Shown in pieces: positions 13,154 through 22,421 of a DNA stretch of 64,000 bases. The DNA is from an uncultured Alistipes sp. Its GTDB lineage: Bacteria; Bacteroidota; Bacteroidia; Bacteroidales; Rikenellaceae. A program made the position numbers and the translations under genes. Numbering within the stretch: the stretch's first letter is position 1; every line of letters starts with the position of its first letter. The stretch spans positions 1 to 64,000 of the forward strand of contig CALUNH010000001.1 in NCBI GenBank assembly GCA_944321965.1, given 5' to 3'. The notes beneath the pieces were generated by a model. It made no database searches and had not been told where the DNA came from. It saw only the letters and a program-made list of their open reading frames with translations.

Positions 13154-16132
13154 TCAGTTGAGTTTTGCGATTCGCGCCCTGGCCTCCTCCACGATTCCGT
13201 CATCGGCGGGCGAGTAGCCGTCGGCCACACTCTGCCACGTGGCCCGGGCCTGGAACGTGTCGCCCTTGCGGACGTAGACCTCACCCAGCAGCAGGTAGGC
13301 CTTGGCCAGCCAGTAGGGCTGCGGATCCCGCTCCGAGAAGGCGAAGACCTCCTGCTCGGTACGGTCCAGCGCCCCCTCGGCGAACATCGCCTCGATCACG
13401 CGGTAGGCGGCTTCGGAACCCTCCTTCGTGCGCACCTCCGCGGCCAGTTCGCGGTAGAGGCGCCCGGCCTCCTCCGTATCGCCCGCTTCGCGGAGCTGCG
13501 TGGCCAGGGCGTATTTCGATTCGCGCACGGCCACCGTCCCGGCATCCTTGCAGGCCGCGACATCGGCGGCCATCGCGGCAATCTTCGACGCATCGCCCCC
13601 GGCCACCGTGGCCCGCACGTAACCCGTCATGGCATCCTCACGCCCGGTCCGGCTCGGCGCGGCATCGTACAACCGCCGGTAGGCCGCCGCCGACTCGTCC
13701 CAGCGCCGCTCCTCGAAGGTTATCTCGGCGAGTTTCTCCAGCACCGGAACCGTATATTGCGTCGTACCCTGCTCGGCCAGCTCCGTGAGGGTCTCGATCG
13801 CCCGCTCGCGGTCGTCCGCCACGAGGTAGCAGTCGCTCAGGTAGTAGAGCGCATCGGTGCGGTAGGAGCCCTTGGGGTAACTCTCCACGTAGTTGCGCAG
13901 CGAACGGGTCGCCGCCTCCCGGTCGCCGTCGAGGTAGAGTTTCCGCGCCGCGGCGAACGACAGCGAGTCGCGCGACAGCGCCGTCAGGTCGCTCTCCACC
14001 CCCGCCCTGGCGGCATACTCGAAGTAGGCGTCAACATCGCCCTCCGAGACGTAGATCTCCCGGATGCTCTGCATCGCATCCCGGGCCTCGGAGGATTGCG
14101 GGGCCGACCCCACCACGCGGTCGTAGCAGGCCAGCGACTTCTGCTTGTCCCCGAGGTTCAGGTAGGCCAGACCCAGGTCCGACCACGCCTGCATGACACG
14201 CGGCGACGAGGGGTATTTCGCCACGAACCGCTCCAACTGGGCGGCACCCTCGGCGTATTTCTCCTGTGCGATATAGCTGCGGCCCAGTTCGTAGGAGGCC
14301 TCGTCGGCATAGTCGCCGCCCGCCGCCTCGATCTGGCGCAGGGCCTGCTGTTTCTGCTCCGTGCGGCCCAGGATGCCGAGCGTCACGGCCCGCTTGTACT
14401 GGGCGTACTCCTTCTCGGGGGTTCCCAGCGCAATGGCCCGGTCGTACTCCCCGACCGCCTCCTCGAAGCGCCGGTCCGCATAGGCCACGTCGCCCAGCCG
14501 GTTCAGGGCATCGGCCCGGTAGCGGTCGCGCGGGGCGTAGGCTCCGAGGAATTTGCGGAACGACGCCCCGGCCTGTTCGGGGTCGTTGCGGTCGAAGGCG
14601 CAGTAACCCAGGTTGTACCACGCCAGCGCATATTCACGCTCGCTGCGCGGCGCACGCTTCAGGTAGGCGTTGTACTTCGCGGCCGCCACGGCGTAATCCC
14701 CCTCGGAAAAGGCAATCTCCCCCTGCCAGAAGGTGCTCAACGCCGTATATTTGGGGCTGATGTTCGCCGACTGCGACTCGGCGAAGCACGCCCGGGCCGC
14801 CCGCAGGTCGCCCGCCTTGTAGGCCTCCAGCCCGCGGAAATAGGCGATCTTCTGCAGCGCCGCACGGATCTCCGCATCGCCCGAAGGCATCGACTTGATG
14901 GCCCGGTAGGCGGCATCGTAGTCGCGGGAGTTGTAGTAGGCCGCAATGAGCAGCGTCCGCGCCTCGGGGGTGCGCGGCGACGCGGGGTAGCGTTCGATAT
15001 AGCGGGTCAGGACGTTGATCGCCCCGTTGAAGGCCCCGCCGCCCAGTTCGTACTGCAGTTTGGCGTAGTTGAAGAGCGCATCCTCGGCCACCGCGGCATC
15101 CAGCGACTCGTCCGCAGCCATCGCAAAGGCCTGCATCGCCCGCTCCTTGTCCCCGGCCCGCAGGTAGCAGTCGGCCAGGTGGTAGGAGGCGTTCTGCGTC
15201 AGCGCATCCTCCGCGCCGCACGCCTTGCGCAGCCATTCGGCAGCCTCCCCGTAACGCGCCGTGCGGTAGAGCGAAAAGCCCTCCAGGTAGCAGGCGTCGC
15301 GGTCCATCTCCCCGCCCGCACTCCGGTAGGCGGCCAGGTGCTCCAGCGTGCGGTTGAAATCCTCCAGCCGGAACCATGACTCGGCAATCACCCGTTCCAG
15401 CTCGGCGCGCCGCTCCGGAACGGCCTTCCGGGCCAGTTCGTCGCCGTGCTCCACGACGTAGCGGTAGTTGCCCTCGCGGAACTCGATCTGAAGCAGGTAG
15501 TAGGGAACCAGCGCCCCGTAGGCGTCGCTCCGCTGCAACGACGCGAAGCCCTGCTTGGCCCGGGCATAGCGGCCCTCGGCATAGTCAATATAGGAGAGGT
15601 AATAGCGTGCATGGTCGGCATATTCGCTGCGGCTGCCGATCCGGTCGAAATGTGCATAGGCCGCCTTGTAGTCGCCCTCCGAGAACTCGACATACCCCAT
15701 GCGGATGTCGTACTGCTCGCGGCGCGGCGCGCTCAGGGCGTTGTAGTTGGTGCGCTCGAAGGCCTCGCGGGCCCTGGGCATGTTCCCCGCGGCGCAATAG
15801 AACGATCCGAGCGAAAAGCGCACGTCGTTGGCATAGACCGATTCGGGATAGCGGTTTTCGAATTCGCGCAGGGCCGCTTCGGCATCGGCGCTGCCCAGCT
15901 CCACGGCACAGGCCGCCAGGTAGTATTCGATCTCCTGCGAGAGCAGGCGGTCCGCAGGTTCGAGCGCCTCGCGGGCCCGCAGCAGTTCGTGGCGGGCATC
16001 GCTCCAGCGGCCGTAGCCGAAGAGGTCGCGGGCCCGCCGCACCAGGGTTTCGGGATCGGAATCCGCAGCCCGCACAACGGGCAGCGAGAGCGTAAACGCC
16101 ACTATCAGCGTCAGGATCCGGGATTTTCGCAT
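13154..16132 (-). CDS. Large tetratricopeptide-repeat periplasmic protein
   Basis: A protein of 992 residues with a signal peptide (LTLIVAFTLSLPVVRAADS). The rest is a chain of TPR and Sel1-like helical hairpins, recognisable by recurring patterns such as ALAWYNLGYCAFDRNDPEQA, ADALNRLGDVAYADRRFEEA and ASYELGRSYIAQEKYAEGA, over 20 repeats in all. Such solenoids bind peptides or act as scaffolds. It is the first gene of a two-gene unit with the beta-barrel protein and has a -7 box at 16256-16263. The ATG at 16132 is favoured; another in-frame ATG lies 9 bases upstream. Paralogous pairs of a long TPR protein and a barrel are known in Bacteroidales genomes without assigned function. Confidence 0.8.
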   Translation of the reverse strand: MRKSRILTLIVAFTLSLPVVRAADSDPETLVRRARDLFGYGRWSDARHELLRAREALEPADRLLSQEIEYYLAACAVELGSADAEAALREFENRYPESVYANDVRFSLGSFYCAAGNMPRAREAFERTNYNALSAPRREQYDIRMGYVEFSEGDYKAAYAHFDRIGSRSEYADHARYYLSYIDYAEGRYARAKQGFASLQRSDAYGALVPYYLLQIEFREGNYRYVVEHGDELARKAVPERRAELERVIAESWFRLEDFNRTLEHLAAYRSAGGEMDRDACYLEGFSLYRTARYGEAAEWLRKACGAEDALTQNASYHLADCYLRAGDKERAMQAFAMAADESLDAAVAEDALFNYAKLQYELGGGAFNGAINVLTRYIERYPASPRTPEARTLLIAAYYNSRDYDAAYRAIKSMPSGDAEIRAALQKIAYFRGLEAYKAGDLRAARACFAESQSANISPKYTALSTFWQGEIAFSEGDYAVAAAKYNAYLKRAPRSEREYALAWYNLGYCAFDRNDPEQAGASFRKFLGAYAPRDRYRADALNRLGDVAYADRRFEEAVGEYDRAIALGTPEKEYAQYKRAVTLGILGRTEQKQQALRQIEAAGGDYADEASYELGRSYIAQEKYAEGAAQLERFVAKYPSSPRVMQAWSDLGLAYLNLGDKQKSLACYDRVVGSAPQSSEARDAMQSIREIYVSEGDVDAYFEYAARAGVESDLTALSRDSLSFAAARKLYLDGDREAATRSLRNYVESYPKGSYRTDALYYLSDCYLVADDRERAIETLTELAEQGTTQYTVPVLEKLAEITFEERRWDESAAAYRRLYDAAPSRTGREDAMTGYVRATVAGGDASKIAAMAADVAACKDAGTVAVRESKYALATQLREAGDTEEAGRLYRELAAEVRTKEGSEAAYRVIEAMFAEGALDRTEQEVFAFSERDPQPYWLAKAYLLLGEVYVRKGDTFQARATWQSVADGYSPADDGIVEEARARIAKLN

Positions 16133-16255
16133 ACGCAACATCAATGGGTCAGAAACGGCACCTCGGGAGCCCCTGCGGCCCTGCGGACAAGCCTCCCAAC
16201 CGGGATCCTCCGCTCCGCAACGCCGGGCCGCACTCCCGAACGGCAAACAATCGGA

Positions 16256-16263
16256 CAAAGATA
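16256..16263 (-). promoter_or_regulatory. -7 box for the TPR/barrel operon
   Basis: On the minus strand TATCTTTG followed by T is an exact match. It implies a leader of more than 110 bases before the ATG at 16132. Confidence 0.6.
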
Positions 16264-16342
16264 ACAAAATTTATTCGACAGCCCGCCGTTCAAGGAACGG
16301 AATTTGCCTGCGGGATATTGTTCAAACCAAAAACCGGAAAGT

Positions 16343-16750
16343 ATGACTGAAAAAGTGAACTTGCAGATGAACCATGCCGGGCGCTTCGAACCGCGGGGAG
16401 GCGCCGACTGCGGGTCGATGAACCCCAAGGAGCTGCTGCTCTGCGCCGCGGCGAAATGCGCCGGGCTGACGGCCGCAGCCATCATGAAGCGCGAGCGCAT
16501 GACGCCCAGGAGCCTCGAAATCAGCGTCGCAGGGGAGTTATCTACCGAGACGCTTCAGGCCGAGAGCGTATTTACGTGTTTCCATGTCGTTTACAATGTC
16601 GAGTGCTGCAGCGAGGACGACTGTGCCAAGGCCGGCCGCGCCCTCGAACTCACCCACGACAAGTATTGCGGGCTGATTCAGATGCTGAGCCGCATTGCGC
16701 CCGTCACACGCCAGATTGCCGTGGTCAACACCCAGCCGGTGAAGGCCTGA
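16343..16750 (+). CDS. OsmC/Ohr-family protein
   Basis: A 135-residue cytoplasmic protein of the OsmC superfamily, which includes peroxidases that reduce organic hydroperoxides with a pair of cysteines. The first Cys lies in LLLCAAAKCAGLTAAAIM at the start of the central helix, the second in HDKYCGLIQML; these are the two conserved positions. The central strand RSLEISVAGEL is also typical. Extra cysteines (VECCSEDDCAKA) are present. The ATG at 16343 begins TEKVNLQM, the usual short first strand. It is a single gene between divergent and convergent units. Confidence 0.85.
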   Translation: MTEKVNLQMNHAGRFEPRGGADCGSMNPKELLLCAAAKCAGLTAAAIMKRERMTPRSLEISVAGELSTETLQAESVFTCFHVVYNVECCSEDDCAKAGRALELTHDKYCGLIQMLSRIAPVTRQIAVVNTQPVKA

Positions 16751-16838
16751 AGGCCGGTCGCCGAGAAAACCCGGCGGGCGGAGGCCCCGGATCGAAGGAT
16801 TCGGAGTCGCCGCCCGTTCTCTTTTCATTCGGCGGATT

Positions 16839-18098
16839 TCATTCGGCGGACGGCGGCCCCTCCTGCACCGTGATGCGCCGGTAGTCGGAAACCGCTACCG
16901 CATAGTTGAAATGCGCCCGGATCGCATTCGTATAGAGCTGGATCCAGCTCAGCTGCGCCTGCAGCACGTCGAGAATCGTCGCAAGACCCTCGTTGTAGGA
17001 GTAGGTGCTGATCGAAAGGTTCTCCCCCGCAATGCGCAGGCTCTCTTCCGTGGCGTCGACCTGCGCTCGGCTCTGAACCAGCGCCGTCCAGCCGTTCATC
17101 TCCTCCCGCACAATATCGTCGCAGGACTGCGCCGCACTCCACTCCTGCTGCCGCTGCACGGCACGCGCCGCCCCGGTCGCACGGCGCCGTTCGCCCGCAT
17201 GGAAGATCGGAACCGAAAGCTGCACGAAAACCGATCCGTCGAGCAGCGTCTTCCCGTCGCGGTTGGGCGTCGAGGGCTGCCACGAACCCCCCACCCCGAC
17301 ACTCACCTGCGGATTGAACGACGACCGAGCCACCCGCACGCCAACCGCCGCCTGCGCCGCACGCAACTGCGCCGCCGCATAGTCCGGACGCCGCTCCAGC
17401 GTCTCCGCAACCGGAATCCGCCGCGGCAGGGGCAGCGAATCCCGGATCCCCTGGGCCAGTGCAACCGGCTGCGCCGCATCCGTCCCGCGCAGGATGTTGA
17501 AGTTGTGCAGCGCCACCTCGCGGTTCTGCTCCACGCTCACCAGCGCATACTCCGCCTCGCTCAGCCGCGCGTCGATCATCAGCACGTCGCCCCTGGCGAT
17601 GTAGCCCTCGGCAAAACGGCGGTCGACCACCTCCTTCAACGAGCGGATCAACGCCACGTATTCGTGCATCGACTCGGCGTAGAGCTCCACGGCCGAGAGG
17701 CTCCAGTAGGCGTACTCGGCCGCATAGCGCACGTCGAGCCGCGAGAACTCCTCCTCGCAAAGCGCAATGTCGCAGCCCAGGGCGGCCTGCTCGGCCGCAG
17801 CCCGCACCGAACCCCCGCCGTAGAGGGTCTGGACCAGTTGGGGCAGCACGCTGAACGTCCACGGCTCGACCCCTTCGTAGCACCGGAACGTCCGCGTAAA
17901 GCTCCCGTCGAGCGACAGCCGCGGCAGGTAGCCCGTGCGGGCCCGCCCCAGCTCCTCGGCTGCCGCGTCGCTCCTCGCCGCGGCGATCTTCAGCGCCCGG
18001 CTGTAGGCCGCAACCTCCGTGCGGTACTCCTCCAGGGTGGTCTGCCCGAAGAGCGGCAGCCCGATGGACAGAAACAGAATCGACAACAGGGTTTTCAT
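16839..18098 (-). CDS. TolC-family outer-membrane efflux protein
   Basis: A 419-residue outer-membrane channel subunit with signal peptide MKTLLSILFLSIGLPLFGQ. It shows the two-fold repeat of the TolC family: long helices rich in Ala, Glu and Gln with phrases ARTGYLPRLSLDGSFT and ARSSFNPQVSVGVGGSW at the equatorial strands, and RRPDYAAAQLRAAQA. It is the last gene of the RND operon, its ATG lying two bases after the pump's stop codon. The trimer would dock on the adaptor and pump and open through the outer membrane. Confidence 0.9.
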   Translation of the reverse strand: MKTLLSILFLSIGLPLFGQTTLEEYRTEVAAYSRALKIAAARSDAAAEELGRARTGYLPRLSLDGSFTRTFRCYEGVEPWTFSVLPQLVQTLYGGGSVRAAAEQAALGCDIALCEEEFSRLDVRYAAEYAYWSLSAVELYAESMHEYVALIRSLKEVVDRRFAEGYIARGDVLMIDARLSEAEYALVSVEQNREVALHNFNILRGTDAAQPVALAQGIRDSLPLPRRIPVAETLERRPDYAAAQLRAAQAAVGVRVARSSFNPQVSVGVGGSWQPSTPNRDGKTLLDGSVFVQLSVPIFHAGERRRATGAARAVQRQQEWSAAQSCDDIVREEMNGWTALVQSRAQVDATEESLRIAGENLSISTYSYNEGLATILDVLQAQLSWIQLYTNAIRAHFNYAVAVSDYRRITVQEGPPSAE

Positions 18099-18100
18099 GG

Positions 18101-21100
18101 TCAACGGATACGGTAAAAGAGAGCGTAAACAACGGGCAGCACGCAGATCGTCAGCAGCGTGGCAACCAGCAGCCCGCCCATGATCGTGGCGGCCATCGCT
18201 CCGAACATCGAATCGAACAGCAGCGGCAGCATCCCCAGGATGGTGGTCCCCGAGGCCATCACGACCGGCACGATGCGGCTGCGCGTCGCCTCGACGAGCG
18301 CCTCGCGCGGCGTACGGCCCGCCGTGCGCAGCAGACCGATCTGTTCGACGAGCACCACGGCGTTCTTGATGTTCATGCCGATGAGCCCCAGCAGCCCGAG
18401 CAGCGAGAAGAAGTTGAAGACCTTGCCCGTCGTGACCAGCCCGAGGACCACGCCGATGAAGATCAGCGGAAGCATCAGCAGAATCACCGCCGGGTCGCGG
18501 TAGTTGCGGAACAGAAGCAGCAGCACGATGAAGATCAGCACAAGGGTCAGCGGCAGGTAGCGGCCCAGCGCCGCATTCGACTCCTGCTGGCTCTCCTGTT
18601 CGCCGAAAATGCGCATCGCATAGCCTTCGGGGAGGGTGATCGCCCGCCGCAGCGAGTCGTTCAGGGCGTTGAACAACCGGATGGTATTGACACCACGCTC
18701 CGGGTCGCACTGCGCCTTCATCACCCGCTGGCGGTCGAAACGCCGGATCACACCAGGCCGGAAGTCGAACCGGAAACCGTCGGTCGCCTGCTCGATCGAG
18801 AAGACCCGACCCGACGGGTTGAAGATCGGCAGCGCCTGCAGGTTCGTCAGGTTGTAGGCCGCGATGTTCTCGTCCTTGAGCAGGATCGGCAGGAACAGGT
18901 CCCCTTCGCGGTACTCGCCCAGCGGGTAGCCCTGCGTGGCGATCGTAATGCCGCGGGCCAGCTGGCTGCGCGTAATGCCGATCCGCTGTCCCTTCATCTG
19001 CGAGTAGAGCGGCAGCCACGTCGGAATGCGGTTGCCCCAGCTGTTGCGGATGTTCGTCGCGCCGGGCGTCCTCCACATCACCGCCTCGGCCGCGGCCGTC
19101 AGGCGCCGCAGCGTGTCGGCATTCTCCCCGATGAAGCCGAATTCGATCGCCGCATCCGGCACGGGCGAGAGCTTGAAGAGCGACGAACGAAGCCATACGT
19201 CGGGAAACGATGCCGTGACCCAGGCGTTGAAACGCGCCTCGACGTCGGCCGTCGTGCGGCGGTCGTGCAGCTCGACCAGCAGGTTCCCGAAATTGGGGCG
19301 CTGCGACGTGCTGCCGCTCGCCAGGTAGTAGCGCGGCGGTGTGGAACCCGCCGTCCACGAGACGCACTTCACCTCGGGCTGTTCGCGCAGCCAGCGGTCC
19401 ATCGCCTCCAGGTTCCGCTGCGTCGCGCGGATGTCGTAGCCCTCGGGCAGCAGCACGTCGGCCCGGAAGTAGGGTTTGTCGAGCGACGGGAAGAAGTTCT
19501 GCGGCAGGCGCCCCATCACGAAGAGCGATAACAGGAAGAGCCCCGTCACGGTGAGCAGGGTCATCCAGCGGTAGCGCAGCAGCGTGGCCAGCAGACGGTC
19601 AAAGGCGCGGTAGAAGCGCGTATCGTAAGGGTCGCCCGCGGCCGGGGCGACATGCAGCATGGCGTTGCCGAACAGGGGCGTCTGCGTCAGGGCCAGCACC
19701 CAGCTCAGCAGCAGCGAGAGCGCCAGCACGACGAACAGCGGCTTGACGATCTCGGCCACGGACGACGGTGCCAGATACAGCGGCAGGAACGAGAAAACGG
19801 CAATCAGCGTGGCGCCCAGCAGGCTCCAGCACGGCGTCGTGGCCCCCTCGATGAAGGCCCGGCGGCGCGGGGTGCCGCGCAGCATCGCCTGACGGGCGTT
19901 GTCCGTGACGACGATGGCGTTGTCGACGAGCATCCCCATGGCGATGATAAACCCGGCGAGCGACGTGCGGTTCAGCCCCTCGCCGAGGAACTGCATCAGA
20001 AGCAGCGTCCCGCCGATCGAGAAGAGCAGCGAACTCCCGATCAGCACCCCCGAGCGGAAGCCCATCACCAGCATGATCACCGCGATGACGATCGCCACCG
20101 ACTCCGCAAGGTTCAGCAGGAAGGTCCGCGTCGCCTCGCGGGCAATGCGGTTCTCGGGGTAGAGCACCGTGAGCTCCAGACCCACGGGCATCCGGGCCGT
20201 CAGCGTCGAAAGCAGGGCGTCGATCCGCTCCCCGGCCTTCACCACGTCGGTCCCCGCCTCGGTCGAGATCCCGATCCCCACGGCCCGGCGCCCGTCGACC
20301 CGCATCAGCGTCCGGGGCGGCTCCATATAGCCGCGCTCGATCCGCGCCAGGTCGCCCAGGCGGTACTGCTTGCCCGCGGAGGAGATCAGCAGCTGGTTTT
20401 CCAGGTCGTCCAGATTCCGGTAGGTGCCCTCTTCGAGAATCCGCACCTGCAGCTCCCCGGCCCGCTTCTCGCCGCTGTTGACAATGGCGTTCTGCTGGCC
20501 GATCGTCGCCACGATCGTCTCCGGGCGGATCGCAAAGTTCGCCAGCGCCGAAAGGCTCACGTAGACATTCACCACCGGGGTCTGCTCGCCGAAGAGGGTC
20601 ACCTTCTGCACCCCGTCGACGGTCACCAGCGCCCGTTTCAGACGCTGCGCCCAGTCGCGCAGCTCCGTCTCCGTGAAACCCTCGTCGGCCGACAGCCCGT
20701 AGTAGATGCCGTAGACGTCGCCGAAGTCGTCCGCCACGGTGATCGCCGAAGCCCCCGAAGGGAGTTGCGGCTGGATGTCCAGCGCCTTGCGCCGCAGTTC
20801 GTCCCACAACTGGGGGATCTCCCCGGAGCGGGTCCCCGGGTCCAGTTCGACCTGGATCTTCGAAAGCCCGTACCACGACTCCGAGGTGATCTTGTGCACG
20901 CGGCGCATCGACTGCACCTCGCGTTCGATCGGTTCGGTGACGAGCTCCTCGACCTCCTGCGGCGTGGCACCCGGGTAGGAGCAGAGCAGCATCGCACTCT
21001 TGATGACGAAGGTCGAATCCTCCTTCTTGCCCAGGGTCGAGAAACCCGCAATCCCCCCGGCCAGCAGCAGGAAGAGGAAAAAGCCGATCACACGGCCGTT

Positions 21101-21127
21101 GCGCAGCGAATATTCCGGAAGGTTCAT
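18101..21127 (-). CDS. RND-family efflux transporter permease
   Basis: A 1008-residue AcrB-type pump with 12 membrane helices and two large periplasmic loops. The first helix region is FFLFLLLAGGIAGFSTL; the family motif GMLVDNAIVVTDNARQAM in helix 4 has the first proton-relay Asp but Asn in place of the second Asp of AcrB. Porter-domain phrases such as VQSMRRVHKITSESWYGLS and NAIVNSGEKRAGELQV are clear. Pumps of this type export drugs, bile acids or metabolites by proton antiport. It sits between its adaptor (7 bases upstream) and TolC partner, so the three form a full tripartite system. The substrate is not evident, and no local regulator gene is seen. Confidence 0.93.
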   Translation of the reverse strand: MNLPEYSLRNGRVIGFFLFLLLAGGIAGFSTLGKKEDSTFVIKSAMLLCSYPGATPQEVEELVTEPIEREVQSMRRVHKITSESWYGLSKIQVELDPGTRSGEIPQLWDELRRKALDIQPQLPSGASAITVADDFGDVYGIYYGLSADEGFTETELRDWAQRLKRALVTVDGVQKVTLFGEQTPVVNVYVSLSALANFAIRPETIVATIGQQNAIVNSGEKRAGELQVRILEEGTYRNLDDLENQLLISSAGKQYRLGDLARIERGYMEPPRTLMRVDGRRAVGIGISTEAGTDVVKAGERIDALLSTLTARMPVGLELTVLYPENRIAREATRTFLLNLAESVAIVIAVIMLVMGFRSGVLIGSSLLFSIGGTLLLMQFLGEGLNRTSLAGFIIAMGMLVDNAIVVTDNARQAMLRGTPRRRAFIEGATTPCWSLLGATLIAVFSFLPLYLAPSSVAEIVKPLFVVLALSLLLSWVLALTQTPLFGNAMLHVAPAAGDPYDTRFYRAFDRLLATLLRYRWMTLLTVTGLFLLSLFVMGRLPQNFFPSLDKPYFRADVLLPEGYDIRATQRNLEAMDRWLREQPEVKCVSWTAGSTPPRYYLASGSTSQRPNFGNLLVELHDRRTTADVEARFNAWVTASFPDVWLRSSLFKLSPVPDAAIEFGFIGENADTLRRLTAAAEAVMWRTPGATNIRNSWGNRIPTWLPLYSQMKGQRIGITRSQLARGITIATQGYPLGEYREGDLFLPILLKDENIAAYNLTNLQALPIFNPSGRVFSIEQATDGFRFDFRPGVIRRFDRQRVMKAQCDPERGVNTIRLFNALNDSLRRAITLPEGYAMRIFGEQESQQESNAALGRYLPLTLVLIFIVLLLLFRNYRDPAVILLMLPLIFIGVVLGLVTTGKVFNFFSLLGLLGLIGMNIKNAVVLVEQIGLLRTAGRTPREALVEATRSRIVPVVMASGTTILGMLPLLFDSMFGAMAATIMGGLLVATLLTICVLPVVYALFYRIR

Positions 21128-21134
21128 GGCCGTA

Positions 21135-22166
21135 TCAGTTGAGAATCCGCACCTGTTCGCCCTCGCGGAGCCGGTAGACCCCCGCCGTGACGACCCGTTC
21201 GCCGGCCGACAACCCGCTGTCGATCACCACCCGGTCGCGGCCGAACAACTCGCCCGGCGTCACCGCACGCCGCGTCACCCGGTCGTCCGCCCCCACGACC
21301 CACACATAGGTCCCGCCCCCGGCCGGGGCACAGATCGCCGAAACCGGAAGCGACACCGCATCCGGAACCGGATCCGCACGCTGCATCGTGATCGTGCACG
21401 ACATCCCGGGCGAGATGCGGTAACGCCCCGGATCGGGATTCTCCAGGGTCAGCGAAACCGGAAAGCCCGAAGCGTCGGACGACGTCTGCGCGTAATCCTT
21501 CAGCCGCGCCGGGATGAGCACCCCGCGGTAGTTGTCGAAAAGCACCGAAAAGCGCGTCGAAGAGTCGCGCAGGACCTCCAGCGCGCTCTCCGGAAGAGTG
21601 AACTGCACGGTCGTCGTCACGGGGTTGACCAGCCGCAGGATCGACTGCCCGGCCTGCACCCGCTCGAAATTGTCGACGTACACCCGCTCCACGACCCCCG
21701 CGAACGGAGCCCGCAACCGCGTGTCGTTGAGCAGGTCGAGCGTATTGTCGTAGGTCGATTTCGCCTGCGCATAGCGCGTCGCGGCGGCCTCGGCCTCCTG
21801 CCGCGAAACCGCCTCGTGGGCCAGCAGCCGCTGCATCCGCTGCTGCACCGAACGCGCCTCCTCGAAGGCCGAGCGCGCCGCCGCAACCTGCAGCTCGACA
21901 TCCCGCGGGTCGAGCTCGGCCAGCAGCGCACCCCGCTCCACCCGTTCGCCCTTCGAAACGGGGACGTCCAGAACCTGTCCCGCCAGTTTGAAGGCCAGCG
22001 TCACGGCGTCGTCCGGGGTGGCCATCCCGGCAAAATCCTTCTCGATAAGCCCCGCCCCGGAGGCCGTGGCGACCTTCACCGGGCGGACCGTCTGCGGAGC
22101 CGGTGCCTGCCGCGAGCAGCCTCCGGGCAGAAACAGGATGATCAATAACAGGGAAATGATGCGCAT
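21135..22166 (-). CDS. RND efflux periplasmic adaptor (HlyD/AcrA family) lipoprotein
   Basis: A 343-residue membrane-fusion protein, first gene of the efflux operon. The signal MRIISLLLIILFLPGGC makes Cys17 the lipidation site. Then come a biotinyl-lipoyl half (LAFKLAGQVLDVPVSKGERV), a coiled-coil hairpin (about residues 85-150), the second lipoyl half (LRAPFAGVVERVYVDNFERV), a beta-barrel domain and the membrane-proximal domain ending GVYRLREGEQVRILN. This is the standard order for AcrA homologues. It bridges the pump and the TolC channel. Confidence 0.92.
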   Translation of the reverse strand: MRIISLLLIILFLPGGCSRQAPAPQTVRPVKVATASGAGLIEKDFAGMATPDDAVTLAFKLAGQVLDVPVSKGERVERGALLAELDPRDVELQVAAARSAFEEARSVQQRMQRLLAHEAVSRQEAEAAATRYAQAKSTYDNTLDLLNDTRLRAPFAGVVERVYVDNFERVQAGQSILRLVNPVTTTVQFTLPESALEVLRDSSTRFSVLFDNYRGVLIPARLKDYAQTSSDASGFPVSLTLENPDPGRYRISPGMSCTITMQRADPVPDAVSLPVSAICAPAGGGTYVWVVGADDRVTRRAVTPGELFGRDRVVIDSGLSAGERVVTAGVYRLREGEQVRILN

Positions 22167-22347
22167 AGGTGAGTCTGTTTTTCAGCCGACTCCCCTCCCC
22201 TTCGGGTTGCGACGGAACGTTCCCGGCCAACTCACGGCTGAATCATCCCCCGGACCGCTCCGGATCGTTCCGGATCGCGTCACGGATCGCAGCTGCCGCC
22301 AACGGCCGCCCGAAAACACTCCGGGCCGCCCGGAACCGCCGCCCCCG

Positions 22348-22383
22348 AAAAAAGAAAAAGTCGACTCCCCGCAAGGAGTCAAC
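22348..22383 (-). terminator. Terminator of the tmk / BT_3928 unit
   Basis: On the minus strand GTTGACTCC pairs with GGAGTCGAC around TTGCGG, and TTTTTCTTTTTT follows. It lies about 40 bases past the stop codon of the BT_3928-family gene. Confidence 0.88.
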
Positions 22384-22421
22384 TTTCATACCATACACCG
22401 CGCGAAACGCCCCGCGCGCCC

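Noticed and set aside
11160..13217. 685-residue plus-strand frame opposite the beta-barrel gene
   Set aside because: It starts inside the SOD inverted repeat, has no recognisable domain and covers a gene with a signal peptide and barrel pattern.
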